Origin: Anaerolineales bacterium
Lineage (GTDB): Bacteria; Chloroflexota; Anaerolineae; Anaerolineales; UBA11657
DNA length: 5,638 nt
Assembly: GCA_947503585.1 (NCBI GenBank)
Contig: CANNEJ010000123.1
Span: 1 to 5,638 of the forward strand
Direction of reading: 5' to 3'
Shown in pieces: positions 1 to 5,638 of this stretch. The notes below the pieces were generated by a model. That model was not told the DNA's origin. It did no database searches and saw only the letters and a program-made list of their open reading frames with translations. A program made the position numbers and the translations under genes. Position 1 is the stretch's first letter. Every line of letters begins with the position of its first letter.

Positions 1-11
1 CATCTTGCGTA

Positions 12-45
12 CGCCCCTAAGCGCGCAGCTGTCTGGGGCGCTGCG
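12..45. other. GC-rich overlapping inverted repeats upstream of the first gene
   Basis: CGCCCC at 12-17 can pair with GGGGCG at 35-40 across a 17-base loop. CGCAGC at 24-29 can pair with GCTGCG at 40-45 across a 10-base loop. The two pairings share position 40, so they largely exclude each other. No T-run follows, so this is not a standard intrinsic terminator. It might mark the end of an upstream transcript, but in GC-rich DNA six-base stems also arise by chance. No convincing coding signal was seen in 1-177. The frame ending in TGA at 47-49 would leave only 15 residues of a possible upstream gene, which cannot be identified. Confidence 0.2.
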
Positions 46-109
46 TTGAGCGCATCCAGCGCCAACTGCGGGCATCCGGTTGCGGGCAAGGCTGCTGCGC
101 TCCGAGCCG

Positions 110-115
110 TATAAT
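110..115 (+). promoter_or_regulatory. Candidate -10 promoter element (TATAAT)
   Basis: A perfect TATAAT hexamer lies in otherwise GC-rich DNA, 62 bases before the first start codon. There is no good -35 box at the usual 16-18 base distance: TTGCGG at 80-85 is 24 bases away, which is too far, and the correctly spaced hexamers do not resemble TTGACA. There is also no TGn extension. If used, transcription would start near position 122 and give a leader of about 55 bases that contains the inverted repeat at 123-149. It is the only AT-rich promoter-like site in the window and the best candidate for driving the whole gene series. Confidence 0.4.
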
Positions 116-122
116 TTGCACA

Positions 123-149
123 GCGCAGCCTGCGCGTAGCAGGCGCAGG
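123..149 (+). other. Overlapping hairpin repeats in the putative 5' leader
   Basis: CCTGCGC at 129-135 is the reverse complement of GCGCAGG at 143-149, giving a 7-bp stem with a 7-base loop. GCCTGC at 128-133 can instead pair with GCAGGC at 139-144, a 6-bp stem with a 5-base loop. GCGCAG at 123-128 and CTGCGC at 130-135 also form a DNA palindrome around one base. The segment lies directly after the candidate -10 box, so it could be an operator or a structured RNA leader. No partner protein or known riboswitch pattern is recognised. Confidence 0.25.
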
Positions 150-177
150 TCATCCGCGCTGATTCTGTAAAAACTCA

Positions 178-702
178 ATGCAAAAAACAGACCGCTTCTT
201 GCTGGGCTTTGTGCTGGGCGCGCTGCTCTTGGTGGCGCTTGTGCTGGTGTTGGCCGTGCGCCGTCCGCCGCCGGAGTACCAACCCGAGGACAAGCCGGAA
301 AACGTTGCGCTTAACTACCTGCTGGCGCTGCAGCGTGCCGACTACCCGCGCGCTTATGCCGCGCTCTCGCCGGCACTGCGCCACTACCCTGCATCGGCGG
401 CAGAGTTTGCGCACCTGATAACTATTAACCGCTGGATGTGGCCGGGCGGTGCGGGCGGCTCATCCATGCTGCGCGTCACGGACACACGGCGCGTGGATGC
501 ATCCGCGTTTGTGACCGTGCGTGAGACGCTGCTGCTGTCGCAGGGTTTATTTGGCAGCCAGCAGCAGACGAATGACTTTCAAATGGAGCTGCGCCTGGCC
601 GAAGGAAAGTGGCAGCTTATTCACGCTGACAGCTACTGGCTCTTTTGCTTGGAAGATCCGGCTGGCTGTGAAAGTACAGTTGGGTCTGATTATTCTGACT
701 AA
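178..702 (+). CDS. Membrane-anchored protein with NTF2-like/DUF4878-like extracytoplasmic domain
   Basis: This 174-residue protein has a short charged N-terminus, one strongly hydrophobic helix at about residues 7-27, a Pro/Glu-rich linker (28-41) and a soluble domain to the end. The soluble part opens with an amphipathic helix containing ALNYLLALQRADYPRAYAAL (residues 44-63), followed by a predicted strand-rich half (about 97-153) ending in GKWQLIHADSYW. This is the usual layout of small NTF2-fold envelope proteins of the DUF4878/limiting-lipoprotein type. There is no lipobox cysteine, so it is more likely a signal-anchored protein than a lipoprotein. Cys157 and Cys164 could form a disulfide outside the cell. 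ATG 178 is the first possible ATG after an in-frame TGA at 160; no clear ribosome binding site precedes it. It sits 50 bases before the next gene. The function is unknown; the fold assignment is by pattern only. Confidence 0.75.
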   Translation: MQKTDRFLLGFVLGALLLVALVLVLAVRRPPPEYQPEDKPENVALNYLLALQRADYPRAYAALSPALRHYPASAAEFAHLITINRWMWPGGAGGSSMLRVTDTRRVDASAFVTVRETLLLSQGLFGSQQQTNDFQMELRLAEGKWQLIHADSYWLFCLEDPAGCESTVGSDYSD

Positions 703-752
703 TCCGCAGCTCGTAGTGGGCATGCACCTGTCACTGCCAGCATTCGCCGCCC

Positions 753-2600
753 GTGATTAGACGCTGGTATCTGTACGCGGTCAGCGGAATTACGCTGCAG
801 GCTGTTACTTGGGCGGTGATCGGGCTGCTGCGCGGACTGCTGGCCGGTGCGGGCGGCGCGCTGCCCCAGTCCACGTCTCTGCAGCTTTCCGTCGTGCTGA
901 TCGGCCTGCCCATTTTTGGGTTGCACTGGCGTTGGGCACAGCGTGAAGCGCGCGAGCCGGAGTTGGCGCTGCGCAACGAGGCGCGCCCGGTTTATGTGCA
1001 TGCGATGCTGCTGGCTTTCGTCTTTCCGTTGCTGTTTAGTGCATTTTGGCTGATTGAGGCCGGGCTGCAGCAGCTAGCAAACACAACCACCGGCAGCCTC
1101 TTTCCGGAGGCAACCGCGGGTGAAAGTGTTGTGGCGCTGCTGGTGCTGGCAAGCATGCTGTGGTACTTCAATGCCCAACGCTTGCATTTGGCAGCCCGCT
1201 TTGCTGACGATGTGTTCTATAGCGGTGTGCAGCGCCTCGCTGCTCTGCTGCTCGCTTTCTGCTCACTTTCTGTTGTGCTCAGCAATGCAGCCAGCCTGCT
1301 GGGCTGGCTGCTGTTTGAGCTTAGCCCGCAACCCGCGGGCCTCGTGTTTGCTGCGCTGCCGCGTGCGGAAGTAGCGGCGCTGCTCACAGGCACGGGGGCC
1401 TGGCTGCTGGCGTGGCGTTTTGCACAGCGCCTGTTTGCCGGCGGGGCGGTTGCAGAGCGTCAGTCGGTGGTGCGCAAGCTGTACCTGTATGTGCTGCTGT
1501 TTGCGGGCATGTTCACAACCGTCACAAATCTGGCGCTGGTGTTGGGCGGCGCATTGCGTGCGCTGCTGGGCTTGCCCGCGGTAGGAGACTGGCAGCCGCT
1601 GGCAGCAGGCGTGATTGTGTTTGGGTTTATCTGGGCCTACCATGCGGCCGTGCTGCGCGCGGATGATGCGCAGGCGCAACTGCTTGGCGGGCAGCTTGTG
1701 GTGCGGCGCTTGTACCTGTATCTGGCTGCAGCGCTTGGGCTGGGTGCAGTGCTGGTGGGTTTGGGCGGACTGCTCACCGTGCTCATTCGCTGGCCGTACG
1801 AAAGCGACCAGCGCGAGCCACTGGCGTTGGTTAGTGCAACACTGCTGGCCGGCCTGCCGGTGTGGGCACTCGCCTGGCGTGCGGTGCAGTCCGCTGCGCA
1901 CGCCAGCGCGGAGGAGCGCCATAGCAGCCTCCGCCGCGGTTACCTTTATTTCTTTCTACTGCTCGCAGTGCTGGGTGTGCTCACCAGCACTGTGTTTGTG
2001 GTTGCACGCCTCATTAACCTGATGCTGTCCGTGAATGTGCAGGAAGTGCTGCCCGGCACTGCCCAGGCTGTGGGCTATGGCTTGCTGAGTGCCGCCTTGT
2101 GGCTGGTGCAGCAGCGCCTGCTGGCAGCTGATCGCGCGGTGGAAGACGCGTTGGCGCAAACTGCACTGGCGGGACAGCGCGCCATATTGCTGCTGCCGGC
2201 GGGGGATGCGTTTACGCATGCGCTGCAAAGTGCGCTGCAGGCGGCGCACCCCGGCCTGCAAGTGCTGGTGCAATCCGCGGCGCCTGATGCTGCGCTGCCG
2301 GACAGCGGCCTGCTGCTGCTGCCGGCCACACTGGCCGCGCGCATTCCTGCCGGGGCCCGTGCGCTGCTGCTGCCGCTGCCTGTGCCCGGTGCGGACTGGG
2401 TGGCGCTGGAGCCCGCGCGCGAGCAGGAACTGCTGCGCCACGCCGTTTCAGCGGTCACACAGGTTCTGGCGGGCGAGGCTGTGCGCCCGTTTCGCGGCTG
2501 GACTGTGGGCACTGTCCTTGCGGTTGCTGGCGGTGGCCTGCTGCTGCTGGCACTGCTTGCGATCCCGCTCGTGCTGGGCATCACCATGCTGCTGGATTAA
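753..2600 (+). CDS. Polytopic membrane protein with six tandem DUF5671-type two-helix repeats
   Basis: This 615-residue integral membrane protein is built from an internal repeat. Copies begin at residues 3 (RRWYLY), 78 (RPVYVH), about 153 (DVFYSG), 241 (RKLYLY), 318 (RRLYLY) and 394 (RRGYLY), with spacings of about 75, 75, 88, 77 and 76. Each copy has two hydrophobic helices; the second often ends in a Trp/Arg motif such as LHWRWAQR (57-64) or LAWRFAQR (219-226). This gives 12 helices, with Arg at both cytoplasmic edges. By the positive-inside rule the N-terminus and the soluble region at about 457-578 are cytoplasmic. A thirteenth helix lies at about 583-612. The soluble region starts with a strand-like AILLLPAGD and is Ala/Leu-rich, with no motif I recognise. 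The repeats resemble DUF5671 proteins, whose function is not known. GTG 753 is the only upstream start after the in-frame TAG at 714-716, and it has no clear ribosome binding site. The next gene begins 3 bases after the stop. Confidence 0.8.
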   Translation: MIRRWYLYAVSGITLQAVTWAVIGLLRGLLAGAGGALPQSTSLQLSVVLIGLPIFGLHWRWAQREAREPELALRNEARPVYVHAMLLAFVFPLLFSAFWLIEAGLQQLANTTTGSLFPEATAGESVVALLVLASMLWYFNAQRLHLAARFADDVFYSGVQRLAALLLAFCSLSVVLSNAASLLGWLLFELSPQPAGLVFAALPRAEVAALLTGTGAWLLAWRFAQRLFAGGAVAERQSVVRKLYLYVLLFAGMFTTVTNLALVLGGALRALLGLPAVGDWQPLAAGVIVFGFIWAYHAAVLRADDAQAQLLGGQLVVRRLYLYLAAALGLGAVLVGLGGLLTVLIRWPYESDQREPLALVSATLLAGLPVWALAWRAVQSAAHASAEERHSSLRRGYLYFFLLLAVLGVLTSTVFVVARLINLMLSVNVQEVLPGTAQAVGYGLLSAALWLVQQRLLAADRAVEDALAQTALAGQRAILLLPAGDAFTHALQSALQAAHPGLQVLVQSAAPDAALPDSGLLLLPATLAARIPAGARALLLPLPVPGADWVALEPAREQELLRHAVSAVTQVLAGEAVRPFRGWTVGTVLAVAGGGLLLLALLAIPLVLGITMLLD

Positions 2601-2603
2601 TCA

Positions 2604-3848
2604 ATGATCGCAAGTCGTCCCGTCGATGTTGCGGTGGTTCCGGTTTCTTTTCGTGATCTTGTGCCTGAGATCACTACTTCAGCATATCTGACGCACGGGC
2701 TGTACTACTACCCCGCCAAATTTATTCCGCATGCGGTGCGCTACTGCCTGCAGCAATTTACGCAGCCGGGTGATACGGTTGTCGATCCATTTGCGGGCAG
2801 CGGCACGGTGGGGCTGGAGGCCTGCTTGTGCGGCCGGCGCGCCTTCTTGCTGGACCTCAACTATCTGCTCGACCACATCATTCCACTTAAGATTTATCAG
2901 GGGCGGCTGGCGCTTTCCCCGGCTGTGTTGGAAGAGCGCATGCATGCCATCTTCTCCGGTGCCACGGAGTTCCATCCGCACTGGGCCACAATCGGCGACT
3001 GGTATGCGCCCGAAATTCTGGCTGGCTTGCAGCGCTTGTGGGGCGCGCAAAAGCAGCTGCCGCATGACACCTACGCACTGATTCTGGAAGCGGCTCTGCT
3101 CAAGGTGAGCAAGCACTTTTCCTACGCCGAGCACCGCCTGCCCAAACTATTCCGCTCGAAGAGCAAGCGCTTGTATATCGATGGCCTGCTGCAAGGCGAC
3201 TGGCAATCGCGCCTGCACCGCCAGCTGCGCTTGCTGGCGCAGAATATCCTTGGCGACATAAACGCGCTGGTGGAGATGCTGAATGGCAGTGTGCCCGCGC
3301 TCGTGCATCAGGGCGGCGTCGACTCCGGCAGTTATGACTTCCGGCCCGGCATGGAGTTTCAGGCACTGATCAGCTCGCCGCCGTACCTGCAGGCGCAGGA
3401 GTACGTGCGCACATTCAAGCTGGATCTGTACTGGCTGGGCTACAAGCAGCGCGATATTCAGCGCATCACTGCGCTTGAGATTCCGTACCGCAAAGCGACG
3501 CGCATTGTGGAGACGCACACACTCAATGCAGTGCGCGCGCGCCTTGGCAACGCCAAACTTTCGGCCATGTTGGATTCCTACTTCTGCCACACGCTAAACG
3601 TGTTTGACAATGCGATGGCGCAGCTGGTGCGCGGCGCACGCGCCTGCATCTTCATTGGCACCCCGCGCGTAGACGGGCTGGAGGTGGAGATCTGGCGCGT
3701 GTTTATGGAGTACTTTTCCGATCGCGGCTTTGAGTGCGAGACGGTGCTTGAGGACCGCATCAAGGCGCGCCAGTTGTTTAGCGCGCGCAAAAATAAGAAT
3801 CCGGACGGCATGAAGAGCGAGTTTATGCTCATATTGAGGAAGCAGTGA
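2604..3848 (+). CDS. DNA methyltransferase, probably cytosine-N4 type (SPPY motif)
   Basis: This 414-residue enzyme should transfer a methyl group from S-adenosylmethionine to an exocyclic amine in DNA. Visible motifs in order are YYYPAKF (34-40, motif X region), DPFAGSGTVGLEA (61-73, motif I, the cofactor-binding loop), LDLN (83-86, acidic residue of motif II) and SSPPY (257-261, catalytic motif IV). SPPY is the usual form in N4-cytosine enzymes, whereas N6-adenine enzymes usually carry DPPY or NPPY. YVRTFKLDLYWLGY after motif IV and FMLILRK at the end fit N4/N6 methylase family proteins that carry the YPAKF signature. The cofactor motif precedes the catalytic motif, and about 190 residues lie between them, including a basic stretch KLFRSKSKR (181-189) that may help contact DNA. 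The target site cannot be read from sequence. ATG 2604 has only a weak GGA seven bases upstream. It overlaps the next gene by 4 bases, suggesting translational coupling. No restriction nuclease is present in the window. Confidence 0.88.
   Translation: MIASRPVDVAVVPVSFRDLVPEITTSAYLTHGLYYYPAKFIPHAVRYCLQQFTQPGDTVVDPFAGSGTVGLEACLCGRRAFLLDLNYLLDHIIPLKIYQGRLALSPAVLEERMHAIFSGATEFHPHWATIGDWYAPEILAGLQRLWGAQKQLPHDTYALILEAALLKVSKHFSYAEHRLPKLFRSKSKRLYIDGLLQGDWQSRLHRQLRLLAQNILGDINALVEMLNGSVPALVHQGGVDSGSYDFRPGMEFQALISSPPYLQAQEYVRTFKLDLYWLGYKQRDIQRITALEIPYRKATRIVETHTLNAVRARLGNAKLSAMLDSYFCHTLNVFDNAMAQLVRGARACIFIGTPRVDGLEVEIWRVFMEYFSDRGFECETVLEDRIKARQLFSARKNKNPDGMKSEFMLILRKQ
3836..3840 (+). promoter_or_regulatory. 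Ribosome binding site deciding the dehydrogenase start
   Basis: GAGGA ends 4 bases before GTG 3845 and 16 bases before the second in-frame GTG at 3857. The first distance is short but workable and the second too long, so this element favours the start at 3845. It lies inside the last codons of the methyltransferase. It is the clearest Shine-Dalgarno-like sequence in the window; the other genes have weak or no such motif. Confidence 0.45.
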
Positions 3849-3868
3849 AAGAAACAGTGAACGAAACA
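3845..3868 (+). repeat. 12-bp tandem duplication at the dehydrogenase start
   Basis: GTGAAAGAAACA (3845-3856) is followed directly by GTGAACGAAACA (3857-3868), 11 of 12 bases identical. The duplication encodes Met/Val-Lys-Glu-Thr and Val-Asn-Glu-Thr just ahead of the Rossmann strand and provides two in-frame GTG codons. The repeat is in frame, so it extends the N-terminus by four residues without harming the fold. Confidence 0.7.
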
Positions 3869-4750
3869 GTTGGTTTTATTGGGATGGGAATCATGGGGCG
3901 CAGCATGGCGCTAAACCTGCGGCGTGCCGGCTTTGCGCTGGTGGTGTGGAACCGCAGTGCCGGGCGTACGGCAGACGTGGAAGCGGCCGGCGCTACCGTG
4001 GCCGGCAGCCCCGCGCAGGTTGCAGCGCAATGCGATGTGATCATCACTTGCGTGAGCGACACGGCGGATGTGGAGGCGGTGCTGTTGGGAGCGGAAGGCG
4101 CTGTGCATGGCCTGCGCCGGGGCGCGCTGGTGGTGGACATGAGCACCATCAGCCCACAGGCCACGCGCGCCATAGGTGCGCAGCTGGCAGCACATGGCGC
4201 CAGCCTGCTGGATGCGCCTGTGAGCGGCGGCTCCGAAGGCGCAGCCAAGGGCACACTGAGCATTATGGTGGGCGGCGCGGCCGCGGATGTGGAGCGCGCC
4301 CGCCCGATGTTTGCAGCGATGGGCAAGACCATCACGCATGTGGGTGCCTTGGGGTGCGGCCAAATGGTGAAGCTGGTGAACCAGATATTGGTGGTGGGCA
4401 ATGCGCTGGCGATGAGCGAGGCGCTGCTGTTTGCTGCGGCCGGCGGGCTGGATCTGGATCAGACGCTGGCAGCCGTTTCCGGCGGGGCAGCGGGCAGCTG
4501 GATGCTCTCCAACCGCGGCCCCCAAATTTTAAAGCGCGACTGGCGCCCGGGCTTCTCCATCGACTTGCAGCAAAAAGATGTGCGCCTTGTGCTGCAGGCC
4601 GCGGATGAGCTGGGCGTGCCGCTGCCGGCGACACACATGGTGGCGCAGTTTTACCGCGTGCTGCAGATGCAGGGGCTGGGGCATGAAGGCAACCATGCGC
4701 TGATCAAGGCGCTCGAGCGCCTCAGCGGCATTACGGTGGGCAGCGCGTAG
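3845..4750 (+). CDS. NAD(P)-dependent beta-hydroxyacid dehydrogenase (3-hydroxyisobutyrate dehydrogenase / glyoxylate reductase family)
   Basis: This 301-residue cytoplasmic oxidoreductase has the normal length for its family. The N-terminal Rossmann domain carries GFIGMGIMG (10-18, the GxGxxG dinucleotide loop). It is followed by WNRS (35-38), where Arg37 and Ser38 at the end of the second strand suggest a preference for NADP(H). DAPVSGG (123-129) is the substrate-binding signature. GALGCGQMVKLVNQ (167-180) holds the catalytic lysine, Lys176. The helical C-terminal domain includes LQQKDVRL (241-248), with the conserved Lys-Asp pair at 244-245. Such enzymes interconvert a beta-hydroxyacid and its semialdehyde, or reduce glyoxylate or succinic semialdehyde; which substrate applies cannot be told from sequence. 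The GTG start overlaps the methyltransferase stop (GTGA), and a second GTG four codons later is an alternative start. The next gene begins 16 bases after the TAG. All key residues are present. Confidence 0.92.
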   Translation: MKETVNETVGFIGMGIMGRSMALNLRRAGFALVVWNRSAGRTADVEAAGATVAGSPAQVAAQCDVIITCVSDTADVEAVLLGAEGAVHGLRRGALVVDMSTISPQATRAIGAQLAAHGASLLDAPVSGGSEGAAKGTLSIMVGGAAADVERARPMFAAMGKTITHVGALGCGQMVKLVNQILVVGNALAMSEALLFAAAGGLDLDQTLAAVSGGAAGSWMLSNRGPQILKRDWRPGFSIDLQQKDVRLVLQAADELGVPLPATHMVAQFYRVLQMQGLGHEGNHALIKALERLSGITVGSA

Positions 4751-4766
4751 CGCCGAAGCAGGCAGC

Positions 4767-4835
4767 ATGCACGTCATCCGCGTCCTGCCGGACCAAGAGC
4801 TGCAGTGGGGCGAAGGCCCCGACCCGCGGACCTGA
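4767..4835 (+). pseudogene. N-terminal fragment of the broken quinone oxidoreductase
   Basis: ATG 4767 opens a 22-codon stretch reading MHVIRVLPDQELQWGEGPDP followed by Arg, Thr and TGA (4833-4835). It looks like the first strands of a medium-chain dehydrogenase/reductase, which typically begin with a short strand, a Pro-rich turn and a 'pdP' motif. The body of the gene continues in another frame from about 4826 (Ala-Asp-Leu-Met-Gln-Arg). Compared with the family, the segment that normally reads roughly 'GEVLVKV...VNR' is absent. By comparison with human TP53I3, about 17 residues are missing, and the frame change requires the lost length to be one more than a multiple of three. A weak AGG (4760-4762) precedes the ATG. 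The break is either a true small deletion or a sequence/assembly error. Confidence 0.6.
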
Positions 4836-5638
4836 TGCAGCGCGCCGGCCACTATCCGCCGCCAGCCGGTGCATCAGAAGTATTGGGGCTGGAGATGGCC
4901 GGCCGCATTGTTGGCGTGGGTGCCGGGGTTACTGATTGGCGCGCCGGCCAGGATGTTTGCGCGCTGCTGCCCGGTGGCGGCTACGCCGGGCTGGCTGTGG
5001 TGCCCGCGGATATGCTGCTGCACATGCCGCCCGGCTGGAGTTATGCGCAGGCAGCAGCGCTGCCCGAGGCTGCGTTGACAGCATTTGTAAACCTGTATGT
5101 GGAGGCTGCGCTGCAGCCGGCTGAGACGGTGCTGGTGCATGCCGGTGCCAGCGGAGTCGGCACGGCTGCCATCCAGCTTTGCAAGGCCAGTGGCAATCCG
5201 GTGTACGCCACCGTGGGCAGCGCGCAAAAAGCAGCGCACTGCCTTGCCATGGGTGCGCTGCAGGCGCTGGACCACCATGTGGCCGATTTTGCGGCTGAAC
5301 TTTTGCGCGCAGCGGGCGCGGTAGATGTGATTTTGGACCCGGTGGGCGCTGGCTACTTTGAGCGCAACCTGCAATTGCTGCGCGTGCGCGGCCGTTTGGT
5401 ATTGATTTCCACGCTGAGCGGAGCGCAGGCGGCGCTGGACTTGCGGGTACTGATGGGCAAGCGCCTGCGCGTGATCGGGTCCGTACTGCGCAGCCGTACG
5501 CTCGCCGAGAAGGTTGCGATCACGCGGGCCTTTGTGGAGCGCTTCTGGCCGGCGGTGCTGGATGGCCGGCTGCAGCCCGTGATTGACTCAGAGTTTTCCA
5601 TCACGGCTGCTGCTGCGGCGCACGCCCGCATGGCAGCC
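4835..5638 (+). CDS. PIG3-type NAD(P)H:quinone oxidoreductase, 5' broken and 3' cut off by the window end
   Basis: The frame is open from 4751 to the window end. From ATG 4835 it gives 268 residues: MQRAGHYPPP, GLEMAGRIVGVGAG (18-31), CALLPGGGYAGLAVVP (42-57), ALPEAALTAF (75-84), VHAGASGVGTAAIQL (101-115, the NADPH-binding loop) and SVLRSR (216-221). These match zinc-free quinone oxidoreductases of the TP53I3/PIG3 family, medium-chain reductases that reduce quinones or similar enones using NADPH in the cytoplasm. About 15-20 C-terminal residues (typically '...NxGKIVL') lie beyond the window. The start is a problem: conserved Ala-Asp-Leu precede Met 4835, and the true N-terminus is in another frame (fragment at 4767-4835). 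A possible rescue start is GTG 4805, in frame but encoding unrelated residues. Without the missing strand of the GroES-like domain the product is likely inactive. The TGATG overlap of fragment stop and ATG 4835 is probably accidental. It lies downstream of another oxidoreductase in the same probable operon. Confidence 0.85.
   Translation, partial: MQRAGHYPPPAGASEVLGLEMAGRIVGVGAGVTDWRAGQDVCALLPGGGYAGLAVVPADMLLHMPPGWSYAQAAALPEAALTAFVNLYVEAALQPAETVLVHAGASGVGTAAIQLCKASGNPVYATVGSAQKAAHCLAMGALQALDHHVADFAAELLRAAGAVDVILDPVGAGYFERNLQLLRVRGRLVLISTLSGAQAALDLRVLMGKRLRVIGSVLRSRTLAEKVAITRAFVERFWPAVLDGRLQPVIDSEFSITAAAAAHARMAA

Noticed and set aside
1..153. Possible minus-strand gene beginning at the CAT at 151-153 and running off the left edge
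   Set aside because: The 51 codons to the edge give a Cys/Arg-rich peptide with no family resemblance and cover the promoter-like site; support is too thin to annotate.
1263..1922. Long open frame on the minus strand inside the membrane protein gene
   Set aside because: It is antisense to a gene with clear helix repeats, is rich in Gln, His and Arg as expected from the reverse of Leu/Ala-rich GC-rich coding DNA, and shows no recognisable domain.
2085..2580. Repeated CTG-CTG-CTG runs suggesting a trinucleotide repeat
   Set aside because: They encode leucine runs in hydrophobic helices and in the Leu-rich soluble region and are explained by CTG being the preferred leucine codon.
2604..3848. 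CRISPR, toxin-antitoxin or full restriction-modification system around the methyltransferase
   Set aside because: No repeat array, no small paired genes and no nuclease motif were found on either strand; the neighbours are a membrane protein and metabolic oxidoreductases.
3829..4401. 190-codon open frame on the minus strand opposite the dehydrogenase
   Set aside because: Low-complexity Ala/Ser/Thr/Pro composition mirrors the codon use of the dehydrogenase, which has all family motifs; no motif or ribosome binding site supports it.
4833..4837. TGATG stop/start overlap read as two translationally coupled genes
   Set aside because: Both pieces belong to one quinone oxidoreductase: conserved Ala-Asp-Leu codons precede the ATG, so the overlap is a by-product of the deletion/frameshift.

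Overview
The window is high-GC bacterial DNA, read entirely on the + strand and densely packed. It suggests a member of the Chloroflexota, probably an environmental or metagenome-assembled genome. The main reason is the second gene, a large membrane protein made of tandem DUF5671-type units that start with an Arg-x-x-Tyr-Leu-Tyr motif, an architecture I associate with that phylum. This placement is inference, since there is no rRNA or marker gene here.

Layout: positions 1-177 hold no convincing gene. They contain a perfect TATAAT box with a weak -35 and GC-rich inverted repeats. Next come (1) 178-702, a small single-pass membrane-anchored protein with an NTF2-like/DUF4878-like outer domain; (2) 753-2600, a polytopic membrane protein with six copies of a roughly 76-residue two-helix unit, a cytoplasmic-side soluble domain and a final helix; (3) 2604-3848, a DNA methyltransferase with DPFAGSGT and SPPY motifs, probably a cytosine-N4 enzyme; (4) 3845-4750, an NAD(P)-dependent beta-hydroxyacid dehydrogenase; and (5) 4767-5638, a PIG3-type NADPH:quinone oxidoreductase. 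The last gene is broken near its 5' end and cut off by the window edge.

Genes 2, 3 and 4 are almost contiguous (3-base gap, then a 4-base overlap) and gene 5 follows 16 bases later. This points to one transcription unit, with the best promoter candidate ahead of gene 1. No shared pathway is obvious. Genes 4 and 5 are both nucleotide-cofactor oxidoreductases, genes 1 and 2 are envelope proteins of unknown role, and the methyltransferase has no restriction partner in view.

I found no evidence for a new multi-gene system. The items most worth a second look are the small deletion/frameshift in the quinone oxidoreductase, the sixfold repeat architecture of the membrane protein, the methyltransferase without a partner directly behind it, and a 12-bp tandem duplication that creates two in-frame GTG start codons in the dehydrogenase.
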